Of a stretch of DNA of 42,682 bases, positions 42,664 through 42,682 are shown in pieces. The DNA is from Bacillota bacterium. GTDB lineage: Bacteria; Bacillota; Clostridia; Oscillospirales; Ethanoligenentaceae. The translations under genes and the position numbers were made by a program. How positions within the stretch are numbered: the stretch's first letter is position 1; each line of letters starts with the position of its first letter. The DNA lies in contig JAEWAU010000047.1 in assembly GCA_023391535.1 (NCBI GenBank), positions 1 to 42,682 on the forward strand, written 5' to 3'. Below the pieces are notes generated by a model that made no database searches, was not told the origin of the DNA, and worked only from the letters and a program-made list of their open reading frames with translations.

Positions 42664-42682
42664 AAACGGGCCTTGCCCGTTT
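42664..42682 (+). terminator. Probable pyk terminator, cut by the window end
   Basis: AAACGGGC (42664-42671) and GCCCGTTT (42675-42682) pair perfectly around a 3-nt loop 39 bases after the pyk stop. The T-run, if any, lies beyond the window. Confidence 0.7.

Overview
The window is GC-rich chromosomal DNA from a low-rank Clostridia lineage of the Firmicutes/Bacillota, most likely an Oscillospiraceae/Ruminococcaceae-type gut anaerobe. The evidence is gene content and order: ctsR-mcsA-mcsB-clpC; yqeG/aroQ/pepP/efp/CD1247-like; plsX-acpP-rnc-smc-ftsY; dprA-topA-trmFO; infC-rpmI-rplT; a luxS gene and a pyruvate kinase with the Firmicutes C-terminal phosphohistidine domain. No phage, insertion sequence, CRISPR array, rRNA or tRNA gene was seen. 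It reads as core genome, dense and mostly on the minus strand.

Layout. 1-3.7 kb: luxS (-), a membrane-anchored phosphodiester glycosidase (+), pta (+) and a 55-residue conserved-looking peptide gene (-). 4-8.8 kb: the heat-shock operon ctsR-mcsA-mcsB-clpC (-), with a sigma-A promoter flanked by CtsR-like heptads. 8.8-9.3 kb: a 38-residue Cys-rich membrane peptide (+) behind degenerate repeats. 9.4-14.0 kb: yqeG, an endonuclease IV-like TIM barrel, aroQ, pepP, efp and a CD1247-like zinc-ribbon protein (-). 14.2-14.6 kb: rpsU with its own strong promoter and terminator. 14.7-21.2 kb: ftsY, rdgB, yhbY, nadD, yqeK, rsfS, leuS (-), a ribosome-assembly, NAD and targeting run. 21.4-27.4 kb: a hypothetical gene, rnc, a radical SAM gene and smc (-). 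27.5-34.9 kb: SpoU-type RNA methyltransferase, dprA, topA, trmFO, plsX and an acyl carrier protein (-). 35.1-36.5 kb: infC-rpmI-rplT (-). 36.5-40.4 kb: an envelope cluster (-) of a second phosphodiester glycosidase, a membrane-anchored DUF5711-like protein, a D,D-carboxypeptidase and bioY. 40.6-42.6 kb: pyk (+) behind a leader with an intrinsic terminator.

Most points of interest are fine-scale. The acyl carrier protein has Thr where the phosphopantetheine-bearing Ser should be. infC starts at AUC, and the SpoU methyltransferase gene just downstream of infC-rpmI-rplT also has no AUG/GUG/UUG that preserves its conserved N-terminus, but does have a Shine-Dalgarno-spaced AUC. Short tandem repeats with periods of 15, 18, 19 and 27 bp sit between core genes, one array running into the smc stop codon and one in frame inside the radical SAM gene. 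TTG and GTG starts are frequent (smc, leuS, trmFO, yhbY; ctsR, mcsB, acpP). Identities rest on reading the translated sequence and motifs by eye; no database search was run.
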